A stretch of 38,996 nucleotides of DNA. Origin: Streptomyces pinistramenti. Lineage in GTDB: Bacteria; Actinomycetota; Actinomycetes; Streptomycetales; Streptomycetaceae. Position numbers and translations under genes: made by a program. Positions within the stretch are counted from its first letter, which is position 1; the number at the start of each line of letters is the position of its first letter. Positions 1 to 8,467 of the stretch are shown here, piece after piece. Below the pieces are notes generated by a model. That model saw only the letters and a program-made list of their open reading frames with translations. It did not search any database and had not been told where the DNA came from. Location of the stretch: positions 1 to 38,996 of the forward strand of contig NZ_JAJCXB010000063.1 in NCBI RefSeq assembly GCF_020564935.1, read 5' to 3'.

Positions 1-90
1 GGGCCATGTCACAGGATCAAGATGCTCAAGCGCCAGATATTCGGCCGCGCAGAATTCGAACTTCTCCGCAAACGCGTCCTACTAGCGTGA
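1..90 (+). pseudogene. ISL3-family transposase, C-terminal tail only
   Basis: Read on the plus strand from about base 17 to the TGA at 88-90, the sequence gives RIKMLKRQIFGRAEFELL followed by RKRVLLA and stop. This resembles the end of ISL3-type transposases in actinomycetes, which finish with a K-x-x-K-R-Q-x-[FY]-G-R-A pattern. The residues just upstream (GHVT) are in a different frame, so a one-base lesion probably lies near base 15. The rest of the gene is outside the window, so truncation cannot be separated from the window edge. Family assignment is from remembered motifs. Confidence 0.55.
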
Positions 91-102
91 CCGAACGTCA
101 CC

Positions 103-127
103 GCACCACACGAAGTGGACCAGAGCC
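103..127 (+). repeat. IS-end-like direct repeat, copy A
   Basis: A 25-base stretch lying 12 bases after the transposase stop matches bases 3841-3865 in the same orientation at about 21 of 25 positions (core CGAAGTG-A/G-ACCAGAG). Its position after a transposase tail suggests the right end of the ISL3-like element. No inverted partner was found in the window. Confidence 0.45.
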
Positions 128-277
128 TCTCAGGGGATGTCGTTTCGCGATGTCTTGGGGAGTCAATGTGCCCATCTCGGCATGAGCAATCGCGATGGCT
201 TTTGATGTCACTCGCCGCTTGTCCCCTCAACTGGGGCAGGAAGAGAGACGCCGTTGCCGGAAGCTCAGCCGCGCGTC

Positions 278-1675
278 TCACCTACGTGCCCTCCCGCTGT
301 GACTGCTGTGGCCGTGCACGGGCTCGACGCCAGGCCGGTCGCGGAGCCGGAGGCTGATCAGCGCGGTAATCGTGAAGGCGGCGACCTGGTAGAGCATGGC
401 GTGCCGGAACGCGGTGTCCGCATCGGTGGCGGGGGCGTAGTAGGCGAGTCCGGCCGCGGTCACTCCGATGGATCCGCCGAGCTGCTGTGCTGTGGGCAGC
501 AGTCCGGAGACCGAACCGGCGGCGGGGCCGTGCACCTCGGCGAGGACCAGGGTGAACACCGACGCGGTGAAAGCGCCGAACGCGGCTCCGCCGACGGCCA
601 GCACGGGGAGTGCCGCCCGGCGTCCCGACGGCGAGGCGACGAGCGGAGCCAGTGCCAGGCACATCCCGGCCAGCACCAGCGACGCGACGGTGAGCACCGT
701 CGGCCCGTGACGGCGGGTGAGAGCGGGCGCGGCTCTGCTGCCCAGAACGGCGGCGGCGGCGAACGGTGCCGAGGTCAGTGCGGCTGACAACGCCGAGTAC
801 CCGACGGCGGACTGAAGGTGGAGGAAGAGCAGGTAGGTGAAGGAGGGCACCCCTGTGTTGAACGCGAACACCAGCAGTGTGCCCCTGCGTGCCGACCGGT
901 CACGCAGCACCGCGGGATGGATCAGCGGGTCAGGCCGGTGCGGGAGGCTCCGGACGAAGTGGCCGAGGGCGGCCACAGCCACGGCGAAACCCGCCCATGT
1001 CCACCAGGGCCAGCCTGCTTCCCGCCCCAGCGCCAGGGGCAGGACCAGCGCGCCGGCTCCGATGGTGACCAGCAGCGCACCCAGCTTGTCGACGCTGAGT
1101 CCGTCCGCCCCGCGGGTGCGGGGCAGCGTGGTCGCTCCTGCCAGCGAGGCGAGCGCCACCGGCACGGTGAGGAGCATCACCGGCCGCCAGCCGAGGCCGA
1201 AGAGGTCGGCACTGAGGACGAGGCCGCCGATCAGCGGCCCGGCCAGTGATGCGACGGCCATGGTGGCGCCGTACAGGCCGAGTGCTCGCGGCCGGCGTGC
1301 CGCGGGGGTGGCGGCCTGGATGAGCGACAGGACCTGGGGGGCGACCAGGCCGCTGCCCGCGCCCTGCACCAGCCGGGCCGTGATCAGCGACGCGGCGTCG
1401 GGGGCACACGCTCCGGCCACCGAGCCCGCGGTGAAGACCACGGTGCCCGCCACGAACAGCCGGCGGTAGCCGTACCGGTCGCCCAGCCGCGCGGCGGGGA
1501 TGAGCAGGCACGCGTACGTCAGGGTGTATCCGGCGAGGACCAGTTGCACGGCGCCCGGACCGGCGCCCAGACCGGCCTGGATCGCCGGAGCAGCCACCTG
1601 GGCGACAGTGACGTTGAGCAGCTGCACGAAAGTGGCGCTGAGCACCACCGGCAGCACGAGGCGTCCGCTGCTCAC
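278..1675 (-). CDS. MFS drug-efflux transporter, DHA2 (EmrB/QacA) type
   Basis: A 465-residue integral membrane protein, probably a proton-driven exporter of small hydrophobic compounds. The N-terminus carries the family pattern: a membrane segment with NVTVAQVAAPAIQ, then YTLTYACLLIPAARLGDRYGYRR, where GDRYGYRR (about residues 65-72) is the cytoplasmic loop 2-3 motif A. Hydrophobic segments continue to a basic tail. Length suits the 14-helix DHA2 group. The GTG start overlaps the stop of the upstream hydrolase gene by 4 bases (GTGA), so the two are very likely co-transcribed and translationally coupled. A divergent LysR gene beyond the hydrolase is the likely regulator. Substrate is unknown. 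Confidence 0.88.
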   Translation of the reverse strand: MSSGRLVLPVVLSATFVQLLNVTVAQVAAPAIQAGLGAGPGAVQLVLAGYTLTYACLLIPAARLGDRYGYRRLFVAGTVVFTAGSVAGACAPDAASLITARLVQGAGSGLVAPQVLSLIQAATPAARRPRALGLYGATMAVASLAGPLIGGLVLSADLFGLGWRPVMLLTVPVALASLAGATTLPRTRGADGLSVDKLGALLVTIGAGALVLPLALGREAGWPWWTWAGFAVAVAALGHFVRSLPHRPDPLIHPAVLRDRSARRGTLLVFAFNTGVPSFTYLLFLHLQSAVGYSALSAALTSAPFAAAAVLGSRAAPALTRRHGPTVLTVASLVLAGMCLALAPLVASPSGRRAALPVLAVGGAAFGAFTASVFTLVLAEVHGPAAGSVSGLLPTAQQLGGSIGVTAAGLAYYAPATDADTAFRHAMLYQVAAFTITALISLRLRDRPGVEPVHGHSSHSGRARR

Positions 1676-2517
1676 GGCAGCAGAGCCACGGCGAGCTCAC
1701 GGGGCCGGGCGGCGAACGGACTGTGGCTGCCCGGCAGGGTGCGCACGGTGAACGGGTTGCCGGGCACGGCCCGGTCGGCTTCCGCGATCATCAGATCCTG
1801 CACGGCCGTCGGCAGCGCCCGGTCGTCCGCGCAGCGCAGGAAAGTCCGCGGGACGCGCCCCCACCGTTGCGGAGTCACGATGACCGGGGTGGTGGGGATC
1901 GCCAGCGGCAGATCGGGGCTCAGTGCCGAGCGCCAGCGGTCGAAGCGGTCCAGGGGGGTGTCGTGGTAGTGGGTCTGCCGCAGTTCCTCCACGTAGGCGG
2001 GGTCCTGCGAGAGCGGGTTGATCCGCACGGCGCCCAGTTCCCCGGGGTCGCCGAGGTTGAGGCTCTGGCCCCGTGCCGTGGCGTTCTCGGGCGAGCCGAG
2101 GTAGTCGAAGAACCGGGGCCGTCCGGCGGGCACGAAGGCGGAGAGGTAGACGATCTCGTCGACGAGTTCGGGTGCCCGCTCGGCGGCCAGTGACGCGGGC
2201 CCGCCGCCCGCACTGTGCGCGACGAGCACGACACGACGGTGGTGGCGGGCCTGGCGCAGCGTGTCCAGCACGGCCTCGGCGCTGTCGTCCATCGTCACGG
2301 TGGCGAGCGCGGACTTCTCGGTCAGCAGGCCCGGCTGGCCCGGCTGGAGGTATCCGCTGGGCAGCGGTGCATCGAAGCCGTGCCCCGGCAGGTCGACGGC
2401 CATGCTCGCGGCACCGAGTGCGGCGAGTGCGCGCTGCGTAGCCGCCCACTGCCCTGAGCCGTGCCAGGCCCCGTGCACGAAGACGAAGACGGTGCCTGGG
2501 GAGGAAGAATCAGTCAT
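1672..2517 (-). CDS. alpha/beta hydrolase
   Basis: A 281-residue cytoplasmic alpha/beta-hydrolase-fold enzyme. FVFVHGAWHGSGQW (residues 11-24) gives the oxyanion-hole HG. VLVAHSAGG (about 98-106) is the nucleophile elbow with Ser102, and GSHSPFAARP near the C-terminus supplies the catalytic His at about 265. The elbow reads A-H-S-A-G rather than strict G-x-S-x-G, as in the EstC-like esterase group. The open frame extends upstream to 2868 but there it lies over the LysR gene; the ATG at 2517 starts immediately before the hydrolase homology and is preferred. It overlaps the MFS gene downstream, suggesting an operon that modifies and exports a compound. Substrate is unknown. Confidence 0.85.
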   Translation of the reverse strand: MTDSSSPGTVFVFVHGAWHGSGQWAATQRALAALGAASMAVDLPGHGFDAPLPSGYLQPGQPGLLTEKSALATVTMDDSAEAVLDTLRQARHHRRVVLVAHSAGGGPASLAAERAPELVDEIVYLSAFVPAGRPRFFDYLGSPENATARGQSLNLGDPGELGAVRINPLSQDPAYVEELRQTHYHDTPLDRFDRWRSALSPDLPLAIPTTPVIVTPQRWGRVPRTFLRCADDRALPTAVQDLMIAEADRAVPGNPFTVRTLPGSHSPFAARPRELAVALLP

Positions 2518-2609
2518 GACCGCATCCCACGCGACCCGGCCCCGATCATCCAGCGAAAGATCTGACAAGCTGGTCTTCGATATATGCGAGATATGACTGA
2601 GAGGCTGAC
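2518..2609. promoter_or_regulatory. divergent promoter region of LysR / hydrolase-MFS
   Basis: The 92 bases between the two start codons are locally AT-richer. They hold an imperfect inverted repeat (AGATC, 9-base spacer, GGTCT) near 2560 and a second one, ATAT-N7-ATAT, near 2580-2594. LysR proteins usually bind such sites between divergent genes; the assignment here is inference. The LysR gene has a GAGAGG ribosome site before its ATG. Confidence 0.4.
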
Positions 2610-3578
2610 ATGGAGGCGCGGCACCTGAGGTACGCATTGGCCCTCGCCGAACACGAACACTTCGGCCGGGCGGCCGGTGCGCTGGGCATCGCGCAGCCTC
2701 CGCTGTCCAAGCAGATCGCCGACCTCGAACGGGAAGTGGGCGCCCGCTTGTTCGACCGCACCCGCCGGGGGGTGTTTCCGACGGCTGCGGGCGCGGCCTT
2801 CCTCTCCCGGGCGCGCAGGGCGCTCGACGAGATCGCGGCGGCCTCGGTCGACGCGGCCAGGGCGGCACGCGGCGAGACGGGACGGCTGCGCCTGGGGTTC
2901 ATCGCCTCGGCGCTGCTCGAACCCCTGCCGGACGTCCTCGGCCGGTTCGGCCGCGAACGGCCCGACGTGCGGCTGGAACTGCACGAGATGGCGACCAACC
3001 GCAGCACGGCCGCACTCGTCGCCGGCGAACTGGACGTGGCGATCGGCCTCGGCCGGCCACGGGGCATCGGGGCCGAGCAGTTGGTATCGGTCCCGATCGG
3101 ACACGACCACCTGGTCGCGGTCGTGAGCAGCACGCACCCATACGCGGGTCAGCCGTCGGTGGACGTGGACCAGCTGCGGCGACAGCCGCTGATCGTAGCG
3201 CCAGGGGAGGACGAGCCTGCCGTCGTCACCGGGCTGCGGACCCTCCTGGGCAAGGGCTCCCCGGCGCTCTCCGGCGCGACCGTCGCGAGGGACATCCACA
3301 CCATCATCGGCCTCGCCGCATGTGGTGTAGGCGTGGGTCTGGGCCCCTCCCGCATGCTGACGGCCCCACGACGGGGCACGTGGTTCTGCGAGGTGACCCC
3401 GCGCACGCCTCTGCCCGATCTGTTCCTGTCCTTCCGTGCCCGGGACCGTTCCCCGGCACTGAACGCCTTCCTCGACGTCATCCGCACGAACTGCCCCGAT
3501 GTCGGTGCCGCACTCGACCACCGGCTCGGCCGACCCGGTCCCCAAGAAGAAGGCGACCGCGACTCGCCCCCTACCTGA
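2610..3578 (+). CDS. LysR-family transcriptional regulator
   Basis: A 322-residue LysR protein. The N-terminal winged helix-turn-helix is clear: HLRYALALAEHEHFGRAAGALGIAQPPLSKQI, then DLEREVGARLFDRTRRGVFPTAAG (residues about 4-60). The remainder is a periplasmic-binding-protein-like effector domain, including the LRLGFIASAL strand and an ACGVGVGLGPS segment typical of the second lobe. It is divergent from the hydrolase-MFS pair with 92 bases between starts, the classic arrangement in which the regulator controls its neighbour in response to a small ligand. The C-terminal tail after about residue 300 is not conserved-looking. Inducer is unknown. Confidence 0.9.
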   Translation: MEARHLRYALALAEHEHFGRAAGALGIAQPPLSKQIADLEREVGARLFDRTRRGVFPTAAGAAFLSRARRALDEIAAASVDAARAARGETGRLRLGFIASALLEPLPDVLGRFGRERPDVRLELHEMATNRSTAALVAGELDVAIGLGRPRGIGAEQLVSVPIGHDHLVAVVSSTHPYAGQPSVDVDQLRRQPLIVAPGEDEPAVVTGLRTLLGKGSPALSGATVARDIHTIIGLAACGVGVGLGPSRMLTAPRRGTWFCEVTPRTPLPDLFLSFRARDRSPALNAFLDVIRTNCPDVGAALDHRLGRPGPQEEGDRDSPPT

Positions 3579-3702
3579 CTTCGCCTCGCCGGACGAGTGG
3601 GAGAAGTCCACCCCGTTCCTGTGCTTCGGCACCGAGCTCCGCGCACCGTCGGCACGACTCGTGCTGCCACGCTCGACGTTCCCCGCCACAGGGTGGGTAT
3701 CT

Positions 3703-3722
3703 GGCCGGCCTGTTGACCGGCC
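3703..3722 (+). terminator. weak hairpin downstream of LysR
   Basis: GGCCGG, 8-base loop, CCGGCC: a 6-base-pair GC stem about 125 bases after the LysR stop, without a T-run. It could act as a terminator, as many actinobacterial hairpins lack T-tails, but its distance makes this uncertain. Confidence 0.3.
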
Positions 3723-3840
3723 ACCGCTGTTTTCGGCTGGTGTCCCGCGCGCCAGCCACGCGCTGGGGCCGTTCTGGCATGCGGTTCCGGTACTGCGTTG
3801 AACTCAGCCGACACCAAAGAAGCAGTCACCCTGCGTACGC

Positions 3841-3865
3841 GAACCACGCGAAGTGAACCAGAGTC
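3841..3865 (+). repeat. IS-end-like direct repeat, copy B
   Basis: Second copy of the 25-base sequence at 103-127, same orientation, about 21 of 25 identical. Here there is no transposase coding just upstream, so only the element end would remain. The two copies bracket the MFS-hydrolase-LysR cassette. Confidence 0.45.
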
Positions 3866-4071
3866 CTCAGAAACTGACACAGCCGGCAGCTTCTCAGGCG
3901 AGTGTCGGTGGGGCGTCCCGCAGGGTGACGTTGGCGTGGCTCTCCTGGGAGCAATGCCCAAGACCTGTGGATCAGCCGGGGGAGGCGCGCAAGGGCGTAC
4001 CTTCCCGGGTGATTGATCGATAGGTCACCGAGCAGACCGTCGTTGCCGCGTCGGTCGGGAAGGGACGCCCT

Positions 4072-5324
4072 GTGCTCACCGTAGTCAACGAGGACGGCAC
4101 CACACGCGGCGGTTCGCTGATCGACGAGATCGTCCGGGAGGGGGCCCGCCGGATGCTGGCCGCTGCGCTGGAGGCGGAGGTCAACGCCTACGTAGCCGAG
4201 CTGGCCGATCAGCGCGACGAGGCCGGTCGCCGACTCGTGGTGCGCAACGGCTACCGCCAGCCGCGCAAGGTCACCACCGCCTCCGGGGCGGTCGAGGTCA
4301 AGGCCCCGCGGGTCAACGACAAGCGGATCGATCCGGACACCGGGGAGCGCAAGCGGTTCTCCTCGGCAATCTTGCCGCCCTGGTGCCGCAAGTCCCCGAA
4401 GATCTCCGAGGTGTTGCCGTTGCTCTACCTGCACGGGCTGTCCTCGGGAGACTTCGTGCCTGCGCTGGAGCAGTTCCTCGGCTCCTCGGCCGGGCTCTCG
4501 CCGGCCACCATCACTCGCCTCACCCAGCAGTGGCAGGCCGACCACCAGGCATTCTGCGACCGGGACCTGTCCGGCACCGTCTACGTGTACGTCTGGGCGG
4601 ACGGTATCCACCTGCGCGTCCGCTTGGACGAGGCGAAGGCTTCGGTGCTGGTGCTGATGGGCGTGCGCACCGACGGCACCAAGGAGCTCATCGCGATGAC
4701 CGACGGCTACCGCGAGTCGGCCGAAGCCTGGGCCGGGCTGCTGCGCGACTGCGCCCGCCCCCGCTGCGCGCCCCGGTCCTTGCCGTCGGGGACGGCGCCC
4801 TGGGCTTCTGGAACGCGACCAGCGAGGTCTTCCCCGACACCCGTCATCAAAGGTGCCGGGTTCACAAAACCGCCAACGTCCTCGACAGCCTTCCAAAGCC
4901 CGCGCAGCCTGCGGCCAAGCGGGCGACCGCCGACATCTACGACGCCGAGGACCGCGACCACGCCGCCGATGCGGTCAAGACCTTCGCCCGGCAGTACGGC
5001 GCGAAGTTCCCCAAGGCGGTCAAGAAGATCACCGAAGATGAGGCCGAGCTGCTGGCGTTCTACGACTTTCCCGCCGAGCACTGGATCCACCTGCGGACCA
5101 CGAATCCGATCGAGTCGACCTTCGCCACCGCCCGGCTGCGCACCAAGGTCACCAAGGGCGCCGGCTCCCGAGCAGCCGCCCTGGCCATGGTGTTCAAGCT
5201 CATCGAGTCCGCCCAGGCCCGCTGGCGGGCGGTGAACGCACCCCATCTCGTCGCCCTCGTCCGAGCCGGAGCCCGCTTCGAACGCGGACAACTGATCGAA
5301 CGCCCAGAAGCCTGCGCTGCGTGA
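4072..5324 (+). pseudogene. IS256-family transposase, one-base frameshift
   Basis: A DDE transposase of IS256 (mutator-like) type, about 417 residues if read through one frameshift, the usual family length. Frame 1 runs from the GTG at 4072 (with a GGGAAGGGA ribosome site) through NGYRQPRKVTTASG, WADGIHLRVRL (first Asp) and AEAWAGLLRDCAR. It is lost near 4757-4771 in a C-rich run, and the other frame continues with RAPVLAVGDGALGFWNA (second Asp), RCRVHKTANVLD and the TTNPIESTFATARLR segment (catalytic Glu). The pattern fits loss of one base. Programmed frameshifting is not known for this family, so the copy is either dead or contains a sequencing error. No terminal inverted repeats were recognised. 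Confidence 0.88.
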
Positions 5325-5394
5325 ACCGGCACTCCGTCACCAGCCCCTCCTGAAACCGGTAGCGCCCCCGGCCGACGGTGGTGAAGATCGCGGC

Positions 5395-5955
5395 ATGCAT
5401 ATCTTCCTGGAGACCGGCCGGCTCGTGCTGCGCGCATTCACCGAGGCCGACGCCGACGACCTGTTCGCCCTCAACGACGACCCCGAGGTCATGCGCTTCA
5501 TCAACGGCGGGAAGCCGGCCAGCCCCGAGACGATCCGGGAGTACACCCTGCCGCGGCTCCTGCGCGACTACCCGGGCACCGGGACCTGCGGCTACTGGGC
5601 CACACAGGATAAGGCCACCGGGGCGTTCCTGGGCTGGTTCGAGTTCCGGCCGCGGGACGAGCACAGCCGCGACGAGGTCGAACTCGGCTACCGGCTCCGC
5701 AAGTACGCCTGGGGCCGCGGCTACGCCACCGAGGGATCACGGGCCCTGATCAACAAGGGGTTCACGGAGCTCGGGGTGAAGCGGGTCATCGCGCAGACCA
5801 TGGCGGTTAACACTGGCTCCCGCCGAGTGATGGAGAAGTCCGGCCTGTCCTTCCTACGGAGCTTCGCCGGGGACTGGCCGGAACCGATCCCGGGCTCGGA
5901 GCACGGCGACGTCGAGTACGAGCTCACCCGGACCGCGTGGGAGCAACGCGGATAG
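5395..5955 (+). CDS. GNAT N-acetyltransferase, RimJ/RimL type
   Basis: A 186-residue acetyl-CoA-dependent N-acetyltransferase. It opens with ETGRLVLRAFTEADADDLFAL, the usual RimJ-like start (strand 1 and helix 1), followed by DPEVMRFINGG. The acetyl-CoA site is YRLRKYAWGRGYATEGSRAL (about residues 100-120, a Q/R-x-x-G-x-G/A variant), then AVNTGSRRVMEKSGL, the conserved NxxSxxxMEKxGF region. Substrate may be a protein N-terminus or a small amine and cannot be told from sequence. It begins about 70 bases after the transposase and converges with the IMP dehydrogenase pseudogene. The ribosome site is weak. Confidence 0.88.
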   Translation: MHIFLETGRLVLRAFTEADADDLFALNDDPEVMRFINGGKPASPETIREYTLPRLLRDYPGTGTCGYWATQDKATGAFLGWFEFRPRDEHSRDEVELGYRLRKYAWGRGYATEGSRALINKGFTELGVKRVIAQTMAVNTGSRRVMEKSGLSFLRSFAGDWPEPIPGSEHGDVEYELTRTAWEQRG

Positions 5956-5994
5956 ATGCTCCCCGGCGTTCCACAACTCTTGACAATTACTCCT

Positions 5995-6934
5995 CTCCTG
6001 GAAGCTCTGCTCCGAGACCGGAGTGAGCCGGGCGGTGGACTGGAACTCCGGCAGGGTGGTGGAGCCGCAGGAGACCATCGTGGTCTTGAGCTTGGTGATG
6101 GTCAGGGCGAGCCCTTCGTTGAGGTCACCGGCGTAGGGGACGTAGCCGTCGACGCCTTCCTCGAAGACCAGTCCCTGACCTCCCTGGCCGTAGCGTTGCC
6201 AGTTGCGGGCACGGTTCGATCCTTCGCCCCAGTACTCCTTGACGAAGCCGTCGCGGGTGGGCAACCTCGCGCCGGCTGCCTGGTCGAAGCGCGCGAAATA
6301 TCGCCCCATCATGACGAAGTCGGCTCCCATCGCCAGAGCCAGGGCCACGTGGTAGTCGTGCACGAGCCCGCCGTCAGAACAGATCGGCACGTACTCGCCG
6401 GTGCGCTCACGGAAGGCGTCCCGAGCCGCAGCGACGTCGAGCACTGCGCTGGCCTGGCCGCGGCCGATGCCCTTCTGGTCGCGGGTGATGCAGATGGAGC
6501 CGCCGCCTGACGAAGTCCGCCCCCGCCTCGGCGAGGAAGGTGAACGCCTCGCCGTCGACCACGTTGCCGCCACCGACCGGGATCTCCGGATAGTGCTTCT
6601 TCAGCCAGGTCAGTGCCTGTGCCTGCCAGTCGCTGTACCCGTCGGAGGAGTCGAAGCACAGCACGTCCGCGCCTGCCTCCAGCAGGGCCGGGACACGCTC
6701 TTGGTAGTCAGGGGTGTTGACGCCCGCGCCCACACGCAGGCGCTTGGCGGCATCCACAACCTGGTTCGGGAAGCGCTTGTTGTCGGTGTAGTCGGATCGG
6801 AAAACCAGATGCTGCAGGTGGCCCTCGGCGTCGAGCATCGGGAGGCAGTCGAGCCGTTCGTCCCACAGCCGGGCGTTGGCCTCGGAGAGCGTGGTGTCGG
6901 GCCCGGCACAGGGAAGGTCGGCGATGGCGGTCAT
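5995..6934 (-). pseudogene. IMP dehydrogenase (GuaB-like) remnant
   Basis: A broken gene for IMP dehydrogenase, which oxidises IMP to XMP in guanine nucleotide synthesis. The surviving part starts inside the second CBS domain (TLSEANARLWDERLDCLP) and continues with VGAGVNTPDYQERVPALLEAG and DVLCFDSSDGYSDWQ of the barrel. Near 6507 the text jumps from AEAGADFV directly to GGGSICITRDQKGIGRGQA, the catalytic Cys loop; about 11 bases are missing, shifting the frame. It then reads ICSDGGLVHDYHVALALAMGADFVMMGRY and YWGEGSNRARNWQRY, and loses homology at about 5995. Roughly the first 200 residues and the last few are absent. The type resembles the Clostridium/Bacteroides-like GuaB branch. Confidence 0.85.
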
Positions 6935-6952
6935 CCGGCCGCTGCTCCGGCC

Positions 6953-8083
6953 TCACCGAAGGGTGCGGGCCTCAGCCTCGACGTCGTAGTCGTACATCCA
7001 AGGCATGCCGAGGATCGGCGCTTTGCCCGCAGCCATGAGTTCCACGTTGAACCGGGAGCCCTGCTGGAACCGGGCCGCACGATCGCGCCGCAGCGTCTGG
7101 TAGCGGACCAGGACATGAGGCACGTCGGCGGTACTCACCCCCTCCAGCAGCGTGGCCAGCCCCATCCCGTCCTCAATGGCCTGGTTGGCTCCCTGCCCCA
7201 TATACGGCAGCATCGAATGGGCCGCGTCGCCGAGCAGCGCCAGCCGCCCTTGCGACCATTGCCGCAGTGATTCCCGGTCGTAGACGCCCCACCGGAAGGT
7301 CGCGTCGACCTGCGAGATGACCTTGCGGGCCAGCGAATCCCAGCCGTCGCCGAAAGCGGCGGCCAGCTTCCGTGGGTCACCCGGCGCCGACCAGGACTCA
7401 CGCATCTGCTCATCGGCCACCGTAAATGCCACGAAATTCAGCAGCTCACCCCCGCGCACGGGGTAGACGAGCAGGGTCTTGGTGCCATCGTTCCAGAACC
7501 GCACAGCGCCCTCGGGCCAGTCGGGCACCCGCTCCGCGAGTAACACACCACGGTATGCCGCAAGGCCGGAGAACACCGGGCCGCGGGGCTCCACGACATA
7601 CTGCTGCAGCACCGAATGGATGCCGTCGGCGCCGACCACGACATCGCCCTCGGCTTTCTCCCCGCTCTCGAACGTCACCACGGCACGGTCGTTTTCCTGC
7701 GTGAACGCCACACACCGGTGATTGAGGTGCAACGCGTCGCCCGGAAGACAGGAGACCAGCAGGTTCACCATGTCCGCGCGGTGCATGCCGAACAATGTGT
7801 ATCCGTCGCCTCCGCCGAGCGACAACGAGGACACCTCGGTGCCGTCCGCATCGCAGACCGCGAATCCGGTGAAGGACGCCCCGCTCTCGGTGACCTTGTC
7901 GTAGAGACCGAGCCGCTCAAGCACCCGCAGACTGTTGGGCGCGAGCATAAAACCTGCCCCGACCTCGCCGAGCCGGTGAGCCTGTTCGTACACCTCCGCC
8001 TCAATGCCCTTGGCCCGCAGTGCCACCGCCGCAGCCAGACCGCCGATACCACCACCGACAATCACCACGCGCACTCCGGCCAT
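6953..8083 (-). CDS. FAD-dependent aromatic monooxygenase
   Basis: A 376-residue group A flavoprotein monooxygenase, related to salicylate and 6-hydroxynicotinate hydroxylases. It has the N-terminal FAD motif VVIVGGGIGGLAAAVAL (GxGxxG at 10-15), the DG motif GADGIHS (151-157) and the GD motif GRLALLGDAAHSMLPYMGQGANQAIEDG (280-306). Such enzymes use NAD(P)H and oxygen to hydroxylate phenolic or N-heterocyclic substrates. The start ATG follows a GGAG ribosome site. It ends 19 bases before the IMP dehydrogenase remnant, which faces the same way. Substrate is unknown. Confidence 0.88.
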   Translation of the reverse strand: MAGVRVVIVGGGIGGLAAAVALRAKGIEAEVYEQAHRLGEVGAGFMLAPNSLRVLERLGLYDKVTESGASFTGFAVCDADGTEVSSLSLGGGDGYTLFGMHRADMVNLLVSCLPGDALHLNHRCVAFTQENDRAVVTFESGEKAEGDVVVGADGIHSVLQQYVVEPRGPVFSGLAAYRGVLLAERVPDWPEGAVRFWNDGTKTLLVYPVRGGELLNFVAFTVADEQMRESWSAPGDPRKLAAAFGDGWDSLARKVISQVDATFRWGVYDRESLRQWSQGRLALLGDAAHSMLPYMGQGANQAIEDGMGLATLLEGVSTADVPHVLVRYQTLRRDRAARFQQGSRFNVELMAAGKAPILGMPWMYDYDVEAEARTLR

Positions 8084-8363
8084 CGGGACTCCATTCCACC
8101 TTCACCAAGGCATTCGGATACCTACGAGCACATGCTGAGCGACTACTGCGCGGCGGCCTGCTATTGAGCCGGAGGCAGCATGCCGCCACCGCCGCCCGGC
8201 TCGGCGCCCCGCTCGACCATGACGGAGGAACGCCTCGACGTGACGGTGTCGCTGTCGGGTGCGGCTGTGTGGGAACGAGCTGGAGGCCGGCAGCAACAGG
8301 GGCGCCGAGTGGGCGGTGCCGTCGTCTCCTGTCTGCGGGCGCCGGGGCCGCCTGATGTGCGAT

Positions 8364-8383
8364 TTCGTTTCGGCCGAAACGAA
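8364..8383. promoter_or_regulatory. 20-base perfect palindrome, operator-like
   Basis: Ten-base arms TTCGTTTCGG / CCGAAACGAA with no spacer. Its AT-richer arms contrast with surrounding GC-rich DNA. It lies 104 bases before the membrane-protein ATG and about 280 bases from the divergent monooxygenase start, so it is likely a dimeric repressor site. The binding protein is not identified. Confidence 0.55.
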
Positions 8384-8417
8384 GCCGCCCGCCCCTGCCG
8401 TTCAGCCGGCCCAGAGT

Positions 8418-8433
8418 TGAGTACGCGTACTCA
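8418..8433. promoter_or_regulatory. 16-base perfect palindrome, operator-like
   Basis: TGAGTACG followed directly by its reverse complement CGTACTCA, 34 bases before the ATG at 8468. Its centre is 52 bases from that of the upstream palindrome and its sequence is different, so two separate regulators may act on the membrane-protein promoter. Confidence 0.55.
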
Positions 8434-8467
8434 CGCGCACCACTGCCAGGCTCGGCACCCTGCGGCC

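Larger units (their letters stand above)
3579..4071. other. intergenic region before the IS256-like gene
   Basis: No convincing gene in these 493 bases. It contains a hairpin at 3703-3722, the IS-end-like repeat copy B at 3841-3865, and an AAGGGA ribosome site just before the transposase GTG. I could not identify terminal inverted repeats for the IS256-like element here. Confidence 0.5.
8084..8467. other. intergenic region with two perfect palindromes
   Basis: A 384-base divergent region between the monooxygenase and the small membrane protein. The only clear structure is the two palindromes at 8364-8383 and 8418-8433, listed separately. No credible gene is seen. Confidence 0.5.

Noticed and set aside
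4757..4771. Programmed -1 frameshift in the IS256-like transposase
   Set aside because: IS256-family transposases are single-frame and there is no good slippery heptamer with a following structure; a one-base loss is simpler.
5981..5986. TTGACA as a -35 promoter element
   Set aside because: No suitable -10 at 16-19 bases and no gene downstream in that direction; it lies at the junction of the IMP dehydrogenase relic.
8132..8167. Short Cys-containing peptide MLSDYCAAACY as a possible bacteriocin core
   Set aside because: No ribosome site, no modification or export genes nearby; too short to distinguish from chance.
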